From Loktanella sp. S4079 (lineage in GTDB: Bacteria; Pseudomonadota; Alphaproteobacteria; Rhodobacterales; Rhodobacteraceae): a DNA stretch of 63,216 nt. The translations under genes were made by a program, and so were the position numbers. Numbering within the stretch: the stretch's first letter is position 1; the number at the start of each line of letters is the position of its first letter. The notes below the pieces were generated by a model. The model saw nothing but the letters and a program-made list of their open reading frames with translations, ran no database searches and was not told the origin of the DNA. The stretch lies in assembly GCF_000967725.1 (NCBI RefSeq), contig NZ_JXYE01000011.1:1-63216 (forward strand), given 5' to 3'. This document shows, piece after piece, positions 1 to 7,667 of the stretch.

Positions 1-1326
1 GCAAACGGTGGGCAATGTGCTGGCACCGGTGTGATCGTCCTCACAAACGCCCTACGCAAAGATGTGAACGAAGAGATCCAAGGACGGCTTCGCAGTGCCA
101 ACCTCATAGGTGGCGAAGCGGTACAAATCGCAACTCTGTTACCGCGCAATTTCAGTCAAGCGGAAGCTAGCGAAGTGGGGAGTTATAAGGTCGGAGACAT
201 TGTCGTTTCACCTGTGGCGTCAGCTCATACCCCGATGGCAGCAAACGTCCTTTATACAGTGACAGGTGTGTCTGTTGACGACAAAAAACTGAGCCTTGCA
301 TCGCCCGATCGGGAAGCCGTTTCTCTCAATCTCGCGTACGGCAGCTCGGAGGCCCGCAAGCTCGCAGTATTCTCCGAGGACAAACAAGACTTCTACGTTG
401 GCGATGCGGTCAAGTTCAAGATCACTGACCGTGAAAATGGTATTTTCAACTCGGCCGAGGGGCACATCAAATCTGTTCAAAACGATACCTTCACGGTCAT
501 TACCAAGGACGGCAGTGAGCTGCCCATTCCCACCAACAGCTTGGCTGCTCGAGGCATGCAGTTGGCCTACGCATCCACGGCCCATGACTTCCAAGGAACC
601 ACAGTTGATCGTGTTCTGTTGGCGATGTCTTCAGCGGAACAACTCACGACCCAAAAAAGCTTCTACGTTTCACTGTCTCGGATGCGCGATACAATCCATT
701 TGGTGACCGATCACGTCGACAAACTTGCCGCGAAAATTGCTGATCAAACCGGAGAACGGATGAATGCTTTGGAAGCACTCGCCGCTCAACAAGATGCTAA
801 GCGAATTGACGAACAGGCGCCCCCTGAACAACGGATGCCAGTTGACCGGTCGGCACCCGATCAATCCTCTGACAATCCAATCAACGGTCATCAATTACAT
901 CCCGATCAGGTCATCGCGGACGTCGCAAACCGTTTGAAAGGTCAAGCTGCGAAAGACCAGTTAAACGCTGACAATGGGAAGCCTGTCAGCCATCCATCAG
1001 ATCATCCCGACAAGCTGATTTCGGAGATCTCCGAACGCTTGAAAGCGGCATCGAACGGTGACCAAAAATCCCACGATTTTCCACCTGAAACCAACGACCA
1101 AAATGGCACCAAAAATGACCGTGAGATGAGCGAAGTAGATCGCGTCATTCGAGACGTTTCGGACCGCCTCAACAAGCGGTCTGACAAGGACCAAAATCGC
1201 TCCGAAAAAGACCCCAAAGATCAGGACCAAGAAGACAAGTCGAAAGACGCTCAAATGAGCTTCGCTGACCGCCTGATCGCCAGCATAAACCAAGACCAAA
1301 AACAGCGTGACGAACGCTCTCGATAG
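1..1326 (+). CDS. Conjugative relaxase-helicase (TraA/TrwC family), C-terminal part, 5' end outside window
   Basis: The frame is open from base 1, so the gene enters from the left; the GTG at 31 is internal. The first ~250 residues resemble the end of the RecD-like helicase half of MobF-type relaxases, with the late helicase motif around AYASTAHDFQGTTVDRVL and FYVSLSRMRD. These enzymes nick oriT and unwind the transferred strand during conjugation. The last ~180 residues are a polar tail holding four related helices of the form DxVIxDVxxRLK (near bases 900, 1000, 1130 and 1258). The relaxase domain and any tra/virB genes are not in view, so a working transfer system cannot be judged. Family call is confident; the exact subtype is inferred. 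Confidence 0.85.
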   Translation, partial: ANGGQCAGTGVIVLTNALRKDVNEEIQGRLRSANLIGGEAVQIATLLPRNFSQAEASEVGSYKVGDIVVSPVASAHTPMAANVLYTVTGVSVDDKKLSLASPDREAVSLNLAYGSSEARKLAVFSEDKQDFYVGDAVKFKITDRENGIFNSAEGHIKSVQNDTFTVITKDGSELPIPTNSLAARGMQLAYASTAHDFQGTTVDRVLLAMSSAEQLTTQKSFYVSLSRMRDTIHLVTDHVDKLAAKIADQTGERMNALEALAAQQDAKRIDEQAPPEQRMPVDRSAPDQSSDNPINGHQLHPDQVIADVANRLKGQAAKDQLNADNGKPVSHPSDHPDKLISEISERLKAASNGDQKSHDFPPETNDQNGTKNDREMSEVDRVIRDVSDRLNKRSDKDQNRSEKDPKDQDQEDKSKDAQMSFADRLIASINQDQKQRDERSR

Positions 1327-1337
1327 GAGACCGACAA

Positions 1338-1823
1338 ATGCCCAGCGACACAAAATCCGGCTACCGTATCAAGCTTGGACCGGTTGCCACCGACCTACTC
1401 GAACGACTTCCAGAACAAACCCCTGCCGCCCTTGATCTCGAAATTGCACGCCTTCTGCAAACGACTGACCGCGTCGCGCACCTCGAAGCCCAGGCGGTCT
1501 CAAACGCCGATACAGTGGCCCGCCTTGTTGAGATCAACAGTGCGTTTTCCGCCGCTCTTGGATCTACATCGACATCCGTTTCAAACCTCACAGATATGAT
1601 CGATCACCGCACCCGCGAGTTTGAAAAACTGCTCATCCATATCAGCACAATGGTCGGCAGCCACCTTAGCGATGGCGACGAACGCGACCGCCTCCACGCC
1701 CGCTTACAAGACATCGAGAAGGATCTTGGCACACAGCCCTTTCATCGCTCGTCCGTGATCAGAACAAGTCACGACATACGCAGGTCCAAAACGCCATTGG
1801 CCGCGCAGAGGAAGAACGACTGA
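1338..1823 (+). CDS. Coiled-coil plasmid protein, probably frameshifted
   Basis: This 161-aa frame begins 11 nt after the relaxase stop with an acceptable ribosome site (AGGAGA). It is helical and rich in Glu, Gln and Leu, with no domain I recognise. Near base 1755 the sense appears to move to another frame: reading CGT GAT CAG AAC from there gives a natural helical continuation (QNAIGRAEEERLTIAEQ) that ends at TAA 1886-1888, one base before the next ATG. The ORF as written ends instead in a basic tail stopping at 1823. The intact gene would be 1338-1888 (about 183 aa). A role in conjugation is inferred only from position. Confidence 0.6.
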   Translation: MPSDTKSGYRIKLGPVATDLLERLPEQTPAALDLEIARLLQTTDRVAHLEAQAVSNADTVARLVEINSAFSAALGSTSTSVSNLTDMIDHRTREFEKLLIHISTMVGSHLSDGDERDRLHARLQDIEKDLGTQPFHRSSVIRTSHDIRRSKTPLAAQRKND

Positions 1824-1889
1824 CCATCGCCGAACAAGATTCGACACTGACAAAATCCCAACCTGAACGCGCAGGAATGGAGCGATAAG

Positions 1890-2696
1890 ATGACCCGTCA
1901 GCTCTTCAAGAAGCCTTTAATTCCGTGCCATATCGTGCCACATGACGTGCCACGGCGTGCCACAGCCGTGGCACAGCGTGGCAGCCAAACCAGTAGGTTA
2001 CTGAAAACAAACAACAAAAGTATGGTCGTACAGTGGAAATCACCGTTTTTGACCATGAAACCCCTTATTTTATTGAGCGAAACGCCCCTGCAGCTTCAGC
2101 TGCGTCAGGTGTGTCATTCTGATCGGTCATCGAGACCGAAACCCCAACTGCTCCTCAGACTCATTCGCAACTGGGTCGGGCATGCTTCCAAAATCGCGCA
2201 ACGGTTTGGGATTGCCGCACTGCTGACACTGATCAGCCAAGCAGAAAGTCCGGTGCACGGATATGATTGCGTTCATCATGGCGCAACGATCCGCCCGCCC
2301 AAACGGCCCAGCCAAATGACAATCGCCGAAATCCAAACATGGGTACGCACCACACCGGGTCAGCCTCACGCTATCGGTCGCAACCAGATCATCCCCGACA
2401 CCTTCAACCGCGTTGTGCGCGCTTTGGGTCTCTCCGGTAGCACTCTCTATGATCGCCGGACACAAGATCTGATGGGACGCTTTCTGGTCGAAGAGGCCGG
2501 CTATTCCGATTTCATCAGTGGTCGGATCACCCGCGATAAATTCATGGATCAGCTGGCCGCGGTTTGGGCTGGTTTACCACTGGCAAATGGCCGGTCTCAT
2601 TATCACGGATATGCCGGTAATCGCGCCACGATTACACGGGCGGAATACACCTCGGCAATGGCAGCAATTTTCCCCGTCCGGAGGGCGTCAAATTGA
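1890..2696 (+). CDS. Lysozyme-like muramidase of the conjugative region
   Basis: From about residue 95 the protein resembles bacterial lysozyme/GH24-like muramidases: a helix ending in AESPVHGYD with a candidate catalytic Glu, then IGRNQIIPDTFNRVV, DLMGRFLVEEAGYSDF, and WAGLPLANGRSHYHGYAGN. Such enzymes open peptidoglycan locally for secretion or conjugation machines. The ATG at 1890 has a good Shine-Dalgarno (GGAG, 7 nt away), but its first ~55 residues are encoded by the GTGCCA repeat array and look non-protein-like; the ATG at 2055 is an alternative start without a clear ribosome site. The stop overlaps the start of the next gene by 4 nt, so the two are probably co-translated. Confidence 0.65.
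   Translation: MTRQLFKKPLIPCHIVPHDVPRRATAVAQRGSQTSRLLKTNNKSMVVQWKSPFLTMKPLILLSETPLQLQLRQVCHSDRSSRPKPQLLLRLIRNWVGHASKIAQRFGIAALLTLISQAESPVHGYDCVHHGATIRPPKRPSQMTIAEIQTWVRTTPGQPHAIGRNQIIPDTFNRVVRALGLSGSTLYDRRTQDLMGRFLVEEAGYSDFISGRITRDKFMDQLAAVWAGLPLANGRSHYHGYAGNRATITRAEYTSAMAAIFPVRRASN
1925..1984. repeat. Array of GTGCCA hexamers, four direct and two inverted
   Basis: GTGCCA occurs at 1925, 1935, 1947 and 1957, followed by inverted copies TGGCAC at 1969 and TGGCAG at 1979. The steps are 10, 12, 10, 12 and 10 bases, close to one helical turn each, so all copies lie on one face of the DNA. This is the geometry of a cooperative protein-binding array (operator, iteron or transfer-origin accessory site). 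It sits at the 5' end of the lysozyme ORF. Confidence 0.7.
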
Positions 2697-3955
2697 TCGA
2701 TTTTTTTGCCATCATTTTCGGGGTAATTCTGACCTTTCTGATCGTCGTCGTGATCCATGAGCTGGGCCACTTTTTCGCCGCCCGTTTGGTCGGGGTGAAA
2801 CCAGAGATTTTCAGTGTCGGATTTGGCAAGCCGATCTGGTCGCGCAAAGATCGCCATGGGATCATCTGGCAAGTCTCACGCATCCCGGCGGGTGGCTTTG
2901 TCCGCTTCGTTGGTGATGAGAATGCGGCGTCCCTTTCATCGATGGCCGATGGCCCTGTCGTCGCCGGTTCGCTCAAAGCTGCGTCAAAACCGGCGCAGGC
3001 ATTTGTCGCTATCGCCGGACCTTTTGCAAACGTCATTTTCACTGTCGCGGCCCTCTCCATTCTTCCTCTGATTTCCGGCGTCACCGCCTACCCGTGGACA
3101 GTCTCAAGTGTCATCGCTTCATCTGATGAGACGGGTCTTCGCGTTGGCGACAAAGTCGTCTCTGTGGGTGGTGAAGTAATCACATCGCAGGACACGCTAG
3201 GATCACTTCTCAGTCGCTTGCCGTCCACTTCCGAACTCACCTACCAGATCGAACGCGACGGCGTTCTGAGCGAAGAAATTGCACCCCGACCTGACCTACC
3301 TTTGATTGGGACAGTTGGGCCACAATCACCTGCGGCAGATGCTGGCCTGCAGACCGGAGATTTAATCACAAGCATCGATGCCGAAATGGTCCACGCTTGG
3401 TCAGATCTTCAGCGGATCGTCTCCGCGTCTGAGGGGGTTCCGATGACCTTCGTATTTGATCGAAACGGTTCGACAATGACGGCAGAGATCGCACCGCGCC
3501 GATCCGACGGTCGATGGTTGATTGGCGTCGGTGGTCTTCAACTATTCACGCTCACGTCGGAACGTCCCAGCCTTGTTGATGCCTTCCAATCTGGCGTCTC
3601 CCGATCTTGGGGATTGCTGTCCAATCTGGTCACCGGTCTGGCCGGGTCACTGACCGGCCAAAACGATAGTTGCGATTTAGATGGACCTATCCAAATCGCA
3701 ACAGTAGCGGGTCAAGCCATTCAGCTCGGCCCTGAAACATTCCTCTTGTTTTTGGCGGTCATCTCACTCGGGCTTGGCGTTCTCAATCTCCTGCCAGTTC
3801 CGATCCTCGATGGTGGTCATCTGATGCTTCTTGGCTACGAGGGTGCGACTGGTCGAGCTCTTGGCAAGAAGATGCAAGCTGTCCTGTTCATCGGTGGTGT
3901 GACAGTGATCGTCTTCTTGATGCTCACCGCGACAGTGAACGATCTGACGTGTTAG
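2693..3955 (+). CDS. RseP-like site-2 metalloprotease (M50)
   Basis: A polytopic membrane zinc protease of 420 aa. The zinc motif is HELGH (about residue 24) in the first membrane helix, followed by FSVGFGKPIW and RIPAGGFVRF typical of RseP. Two PDZ-like domains span about 130-280, and the last catalytic segment is LLPVPILDGGH near residue 360. The family cleaves transmembrane anti-sigma factors inside the inner membrane. The TTG start overlaps the lysozyme stop. Housekeeping rseP normally sits with bamA, dxr and cdsA; here it follows relaxase and lysozyme genes, so it looks like an accessory paralogue. Its substrate is unknown. Confidence 0.85.
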   Translation: MIDFFAIIFGVILTFLIVVVIHELGHFFAARLVGVKPEIFSVGFGKPIWSRKDRHGIIWQVSRIPAGGFVRFVGDENAASLSSMADGPVVAGSLKAASKPAQAFVAIAGPFANVIFTVAALSILPLISGVTAYPWTVSSVIASSDETGLRVGDKVVSVGGEVITSQDTLGSLLSRLPSTSELTYQIERDGVLSEEIAPRPDLPLIGTVGPQSPAADAGLQTGDLITSIDAEMVHAWSDLQRIVSASEGVPMTFVFDRNGSTMTAEIAPRRSDGRWLIGVGGLQLFTLTSERPSLVDAFQSGVSRSWGLLSNLVTGLAGSLTGQNDSCDLDGPIQIATVAGQAIQLGPETFLLFLAVISLGLGVLNLLPVPILDGGHLMLLGYEGATGRALGKKMQAVLFIGGVTVIVFLMLTATVNDLTC

Positions 3956-4161
3956 CTGTCGTGACACCCCAGAATGTCGCCAACCTATTGTTGGATGCCA
4001 TCGATGTCTGGCGCGCATGGTGTTTCACCGGAGTGCTGTTTCACATGATCAAAGTCGATTCTGAACGCTGCATGCTTTGGGTCATCATCACCGTCGCATC
4101 GGTTCCCGCTGGAGCGCTCCTGTTGTTCCTCATGCGTTTGGTCGGCCTCCCACTCCCCTGA
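3949..4161 (+). CDS. Possible small membrane protein
   Basis: A 70-aa frame whose GTG start overlaps the end of the protease gene by 7 nt. It has one clear C-terminal membrane helix (VIITVASVPAGALLLFLMRL) and perhaps a second amphipathic segment before it. There is no recognisable family and no strong ribosome site. It may be a translationally coupled partner of the protease or a chance ORF. Confidence 0.35.
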   Translation: MLAVVTPQNVANLLLDAIDVWRAWCFTGVLFHMIKVDSERCMLWVIITVASVPAGALLLFLMRLVGLPLP

Positions 4162-4483
4162 CACCTCTCAACCTTCTTCTTCGGCCAAGCGGCAGATCAG
4201 ACTGCTCGCGCCGCAATCGACTGCCGGGCCACCGAATGCAACATCCACACGACTGTGTGAGTGCGCGTAGCGCGCTTCAGACTTTCGACACGCGAAGCCG
4301 AGAAAGTCTGGCCGTAAGGCTTTGCGACGCCTGTTTTTGTTTTCAAAGGGTCCATTTGGACGCCAGGCGAAGGGATCGTTACCCCTTGTGGGCCGAGACA
4401 CCTTTGGTGGCTCGGGTTGAGCGCAGCGAAACTAGAGCCCGCTCAGCTTCAGCTGATCGCCCCAAACGGTGCTGCCCTATATT
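4162..4483. other. Gene-free, hairpin-rich segment
   Basis: No convincing gene. The segment contains a 9-bp stem at 4278-4310 (CAGACTTTC with GAAAGTCTG), the nearly palindromic GCGCGTAGCGCGC just before it, and AAGGG/CCCTT around 4375. The density of inverted repeats is high for a spacer between convergent genes. It could hold a structured RNA, terminators of the neighbouring operons or a transfer origin; nothing here decides between them. Confidence 0.4.
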
Positions 4484-4771
4484 TTAGAAATGACGCTCAA
4501 CATCCATTCTTTGGTGAAGGATTCTAACGACTGTGATCCCAGTGTCGGCTCTTTGAAAGAACACGAAGTGCTGCCCAACGGCGTATTTTTCGTATCCGTC
4601 CCGCACCGTGACACGACGGCCCTGGCTTATACCTTCAGCCAGCCGTTCAATTGCATCGATAATGTCATCGTAATAGCTGCTTGCTTGGTTTTGCGACCAT
4701 CGACTGACCGTGTAATTCCATATGTCGACGAGATCTTTTTCTGCGCGTGGCGCGAGCCTATACTTAGGCAT
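4484..4771 (-). CDS. parE: ParE/RelE-superfamily toxin
   Basis: A 95-aa toxin beginning MPKYRLAPRAEKDL, with the family's WNYTVSRW helix, a tyrosine-rich second helix, GYEKYAVGQHFVFF and a C-terminal IVRILHQRMD strand. ParE-type toxins poison DNA gyrase; related RelE members cut ribosome-bound mRNA. The longer in-frame start at 4855 would overlap the antitoxin by 83 nt, whereas ATG at 4771 lies one base after the antitoxin stop, the usual arrangement. It is the second gene of a two-gene addiction module that would favour plasmid retention. Confidence 0.9.
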   Translation of the reverse strand: MPKYRLAPRAEKDLVDIWNYTVSRWSQNQASSYYDDIIDAIERLAEGISQGRRVTVRDGYEKYAVGQHFVFFQRADTGITVVRILHQRMDVERHF

Positions 4772-4772
4772 C

Positions 4773-5018
4773 TCAGTTGGCGTGTTGATTAAGCAGCGCT
4801 GCTTTGAAAGCCTGTCGATCGAATTCGCGCGGCTCACCAGACTTCTCACCTTCAATCAGCGCGTCTTGCAGCGCCTTCACTTTGGCCTCATGTTCTTCGA
4901 GCAACCGCAGTCCGGCGCGCACGACATCGCTGGCAGATCCGTAACGACCGGTTTGGACTTGGTCATTGATGAATGTTGCGAAGTGATCGCCAAGTGACAT
5001 GGATGTGTTTTTCGGCAT
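4773..5018 (-). CDS. parD: ParD/CopG-type antitoxin
   Basis: An 81-aa protein with an N-terminal ribbon-helix-helix DNA-binding segment (MSLGDHFATFINDQVQTGRY, then SASDVVRAGLRLLEE) and a charged C-terminal helix that would wrap the toxin. It is preceded by AAGGAG and a consensus promoter holding a palindrome, matching autoregulation by the antitoxin or complex. Its TGA stop and the toxin ATG are separated by a single G, so translation is tightly coupled. Confidence 0.92.
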   Translation of the reverse strand: MPKNTSMSLGDHFATFINDQVQTGRYGSASDVVRAGLRLLEEHEAKVKALQDALIEGEKSGEPREFDRQAFKAALLNQHAN

Positions 5019-5039
5019 TGGTTTGGTCTCCTTACGTCA

Positions 5040-5068
5040 AAGATATACCACAAATTGGTACTTTTCAA
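5040..5068 (-). promoter_or_regulatory. parDE promoter with operator palindrome in the spacer
   Basis: On the minus strand there is a -35 TTGAAA (5063-5068), a 17-bp spacer and a -10 TATCTT (5040-5045). The spacer contains the perfect inverted repeat TACCA-N5-TGGTA (5046-5060), the size and place expected for a ParD operator that would exclude RNA polymerase. Confidence 0.75.
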
Positions 5069-5220
5069 TATTTAGCCGCTATCTGAGTGCCCACAGACCG
5101 CACCGCGGTCTTCGGGAGCCTATAGGGCTCCCGGTGCCTGTTCAGGCACATTGTGAGGCGATGCGGCTGTTGATGATGGTAGAGAGGGAAGGCCTAAAGC
5201 CTTCCCCGCTCGGGCGACGA

Positions 5221-5415
5221 TTATTCTTCGTCGCCGTCGCGCTCCTTTGGTGGAAAGATGACCATTTTGCCGTTGGTTGGGGTTGCGAAGAGCTCGATGG
5301 TCATGATTGCTCTGGAGTCCTCTTTTGTGGGGAAAGCGACCCCGCTGCGGTTGAAACGCGTGACGCCGTCGTTGCCTTCGACTGGTGTTGTGACGTTGTA
5401 GAATTTCTTGGACAT
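5221..5415 (-). CDS. Small conserved-looking hypothetical protein, 64 aa
   Basis: Starts MSKKFYNVTTPVEGND behind a good ribosome site (AAAGGAACACGAT-ATG); the longer in-frame start at 5529 has no such site and would add a low-complexity N-terminus. It is a soluble, probably beta-rich protein with a charged C-terminus (PPKERDGDEE). No function is recognised. A decayed inverted copy of this gene and its leader lies immediately upstream at 5512-5662, which supports this start and shows the unit has been duplicated. Confidence 0.65.
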   Translation of the reverse strand: MSKKFYNVTTPVEGNDGVTRFNRSGVAFPTKEDSRAIMTIELFATPTNGKMVIFPPKERDGDEE

Positions 5416-5511
5416 ATCGTGTTCCTTTCGTTTTCGATGCATATCTGAAAGGGCCCCGACCGGGTCGGGGAAAGTTGTGCTTGAAGGCACCCGCGTGCCG
5501 CCATCTGGCCC

Positions 5512-5662
5512 AGGGGCCATAGATTGCATCTCTAAGAAAACGGAAGGGACACGATATGTTCGATTGGCAGTCTACGTCACGCCCTGTCGATGGTCGCTGA
5601 CCGCACTTCAACCGCATCGTTTGAGCAGGTTTCAAATGGGCACCAGAGCAATCATGACCATC
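5512..5662 (+). pseudogene. Degenerate inverted copy of the 64-aa gene
   Basis: The plus strand here repeats the leader and coding sequence of the neighbouring minus-strand gene. Shared in order are GGGGCC, a GCATC block, GAAAACGxAAGGxACACGATATG (leader and start, ATG at 5556), TTCAACCGCA, and the exact 20-mer CCAGAGCAATCATGACCATC (5643-5662, matching 5296-5315 in reverse). The copy has a TGA 14 codons after its ATG and indels, so it is dead. Together the two form an imperfect inverted repeat of about 150 bp per arm. Confidence 0.7.
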
Positions 5663-5689
5663 ACCCGCAACATGATCAGACGGAAATGG

Positions 5690-6508
5690 TCAATCGAACA
5701 AGCCAAGTTGCGTTGCGGGGACATAATCGTTGTTTTTGCCAAGCGTCTGAAGCCGTTTTGCGCGTTCTGCCTGTCTCTCAGCATTGCGCATTTCCTCAGC
5801 TTCGGCCTGTTCCCTTGCAGCAGCGCGTTGTTTTGCAAAAGGATCACCATTTGCCGCGTAGAACACTGATGCCCCGGCAGTCAAACTGGTTGTGAAGTTT
5901 TCCAATGTGAGCGCGTTGCCGTTGATGACCTTGCCCGCCACACCGCGCGCGTTGATCTGAATATAGGCCATGTGAAACGTCGCCCGCGACAGCTCGATCG
6001 CTTCGACCCAAAGATGGGTGTCTGGGCTATATCCGAGGTTTTCGACAACGTCGGCAACAGCGATGACCATACTGCCCGCACCCGCTGCGGGCTCCTGAAC
6101 GGTAACAAAACCTTGCTCATCAATCGTTTTGGCAACATCAGATAAGGTCAATTCGGCCATGCAGCGCGAGATGTCATAGGGTGTAAAGAACTGCCCAAGT
6201 TTGGCATCCAAGACCTCCAGCTCGCCGGCCACCGACCCAAGGAAGTCGATGCCCCCATGGTTCAGTGCTTCAATGGTGATGCCCAATAGCTCAGGCATAC
6301 GACGTATATCATCTTTGTTCCGATATCGCGCCACCACCTCCATATATTGCCGCTCGAGGGCCTCTCTTTGCTGCTCCGAAGGGCTGGCGGCTTTCGCGAG
6401 TGCGCAATAGGCAAGCTCGCAAAAGTCACCAAAGATCTCCCGTCGCGATTTCGACCGGTCGATACTATCGATCGCCTTGGTGAAAGCCTTAATATGCCCC
6501 TCGCTCAT
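5690..6508 (-). CDS. N-6 DNA methylase-like protein (type I HsdM fold), plasmid type
   Basis: A 272-aa protein. GQFFTPYDISRCMAEL and VQEPAAGAGSMVIA are the entry loop and AdoMet-binding motif I of N-6 adenine methylases. The usual NPP(F/Y) catalytic motif is not apparent: after the motif region the protein reads INGNALTLENFTT and continues to FYAANGDPFAKQR and a coiled, charged C-terminus. It may be non-catalytic or use a variant motif. The ATG at 6508 overlaps the stop of the DUF3560 gene (ATGA), so this start is preferred over the one 75 nt upstream. No restriction subunit is nearby. Confidence 0.75.
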   Translation of the reverse strand: MSEGHIKAFTKAIDSIDRSKSRREIFGDFCELAYCALAKAASPSEQQREALERQYMEVVARYRNKDDIRRMPELLGITIEALNHGGIDFLGSVAGELEVLDAKLGQFFTPYDISRCMAELTLSDVAKTIDEQGFVTVQEPAAGAGSMVIAVADVVENLGYSPDTHLWVEAIELSRATFHMAYIQINARGVAGKVINGNALTLENFTTSLTAGASVFYAANGDPFAKQRAAAREQAEAEEMRNAERQAERAKRLQTLGKNNDYVPATQLGLFD

Positions 6509-7347
6509 GCGTTTGACTCTCGCAGGGCGCGGATGACCATATTTGCGCTGTGCCGGGCCGCGTTTGTCAGCTGTCGCTGCCATGCGTTCTGCGAAGGTGC
6601 CCAGCGGAAAGCATGGTCTTTGAGGATCTGGCGGGTGGATGCATCCGGCTTTCCCTCAAAGATGGATTGCAGCCGGTTGATCTCAACGTTTTCGACAACA
6701 TCGCAAATCCCGGCAAAGACATGGCGTTTTGTCTCTTGCTCGGCTGCTTTTTCGAGTTCAGCAATCCGGTCTTTGAGGCGCTTGATCTTTGCGTTGTTGT
6801 TTTGCAGCGAATAGCTGGGGAAGCCGGGCTGAATGCGCTGATCGGGATCAATCAACCGACGCGCAACCGCCTCATCGAAATGGCTGGCGATGTCGGACAT
6901 TGCCGACAGATAGGCATCGGTATCAGGGCCGGTGCTGTCTCGGTTGACGTCTAATCGGCGATATGTGCGGATGATCTTGTTCGCAGCCTTCATGTTCTCT
7001 TGACTCAATTCAAGATCAGCGACACGCGCCTTGAGTTTCTCAATCGCCTCGGGATCATCGCTGCTAATGCCCCCCTGCCCGACCGCATCTGCTTTTGTTC
7101 GTAGATCTTCAGCGCGTTTGCTGTGGCTCACGCAGCGATCCATGGCGCGATGCGCCCGTTCAATCGCTTTGCGGTGTCGCCGTTCACTGTGATGTCCGAC
7201 CAAAATGGGCTGTCCGAATGGGATGCCTGTGGCGTTTTCGCTCATGTCGGAGGCGTTATAGGCTGCTTGAGCCTTGGCATCCTGTTTCTTGGCGGCGTCA
7301 AGAAGGCGCTGTTTACGGCGGGCTTGTTTTTGTTCGTAGCTGTTCAT
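6505..7347 (-). CDS. DUF3560 domain protein
   Basis: A 280-aa protein with a basic, helical N-terminus (MNSYEQKQARRKQRLL), the DUF3560 hallmark FGQPILVGHHSERRHR near residue 45, a coiled-coil around 100-210, and a C-terminal segment (ILKDHAFRWAPSQNAWQRQLT) found in plasmid and phage proteins that may bind nucleic acid. Members are common on alphaproteobacterial plasmids next to methylase genes; the function is not established. A GGA-type ribosome site precedes the ATG. It is translationally coupled to the methylase downstream. Confidence 0.8.
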   Translation of the reverse strand: MNSYEQKQARRKQRLLDAAKKQDAKAQAAYNASDMSENATGIPFGQPILVGHHSERRHRKAIERAHRAMDRCVSHSKRAEDLRTKADAVGQGGISSDDPEAIEKLKARVADLELSQENMKAANKIIRTYRRLDVNRDSTGPDTDAYLSAMSDIASHFDEAVARRLIDPDQRIQPGFPSYSLQNNNAKIKRLKDRIAELEKAAEQETKRHVFAGICDVVENVEINRLQSIFEGKPDASTRQILKDHAFRWAPSQNAWQRQLTNAARHSANMVIRALRESNA

Positions 7348-7477
7348 TTGGAAGTGTCCTTTCGTGACAAAAAAGGCGTCACGCGAGAGCGCAACGCCAT
7401 GAATTAGCGAGATAATGTTTGTGCTATTGTTGAGCTGATAAGCTGCTCGATCTAATCGAAACTACCGCAGTCCCGGA

Positions 7478-7618
7478 CTATTCTGGAATTGTGAACGGGC
7501 CGACACGCGCTCCAGCTTTAGCTTTGCTATAAATCTCTCGGATCAGTTCGTCTTGCCGTTGCTGCGGAACGCCTTGTTCAGTCCAAAGTGCTCTGAGTTC
7601 TTTCTCTTTTTCTGACAT
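7478..7618 (-). CDS. 46-aa hypothetical protein
   Basis: A short gene with a good ribosome site (CGGAGAGCACA-ATG). The product begins MSEKEKELRALWTEQGV, is helical and charged, and ends RVGPFTIPE. It lies in the same-strand run of accessory genes. No family recognised; composition, ribosome site and position make it a believable small gene. Confidence 0.55.
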   Translation of the reverse strand: MSEKEKELRALWTEQGVPQQRQDELIREIYSKAKAGARVGPFTIPE

Positions 7619-7667
7619 TGTGCTCTCCGGGCGTTAGTTGTGGGGAGTGTCAGGTACGACCTGCCGA

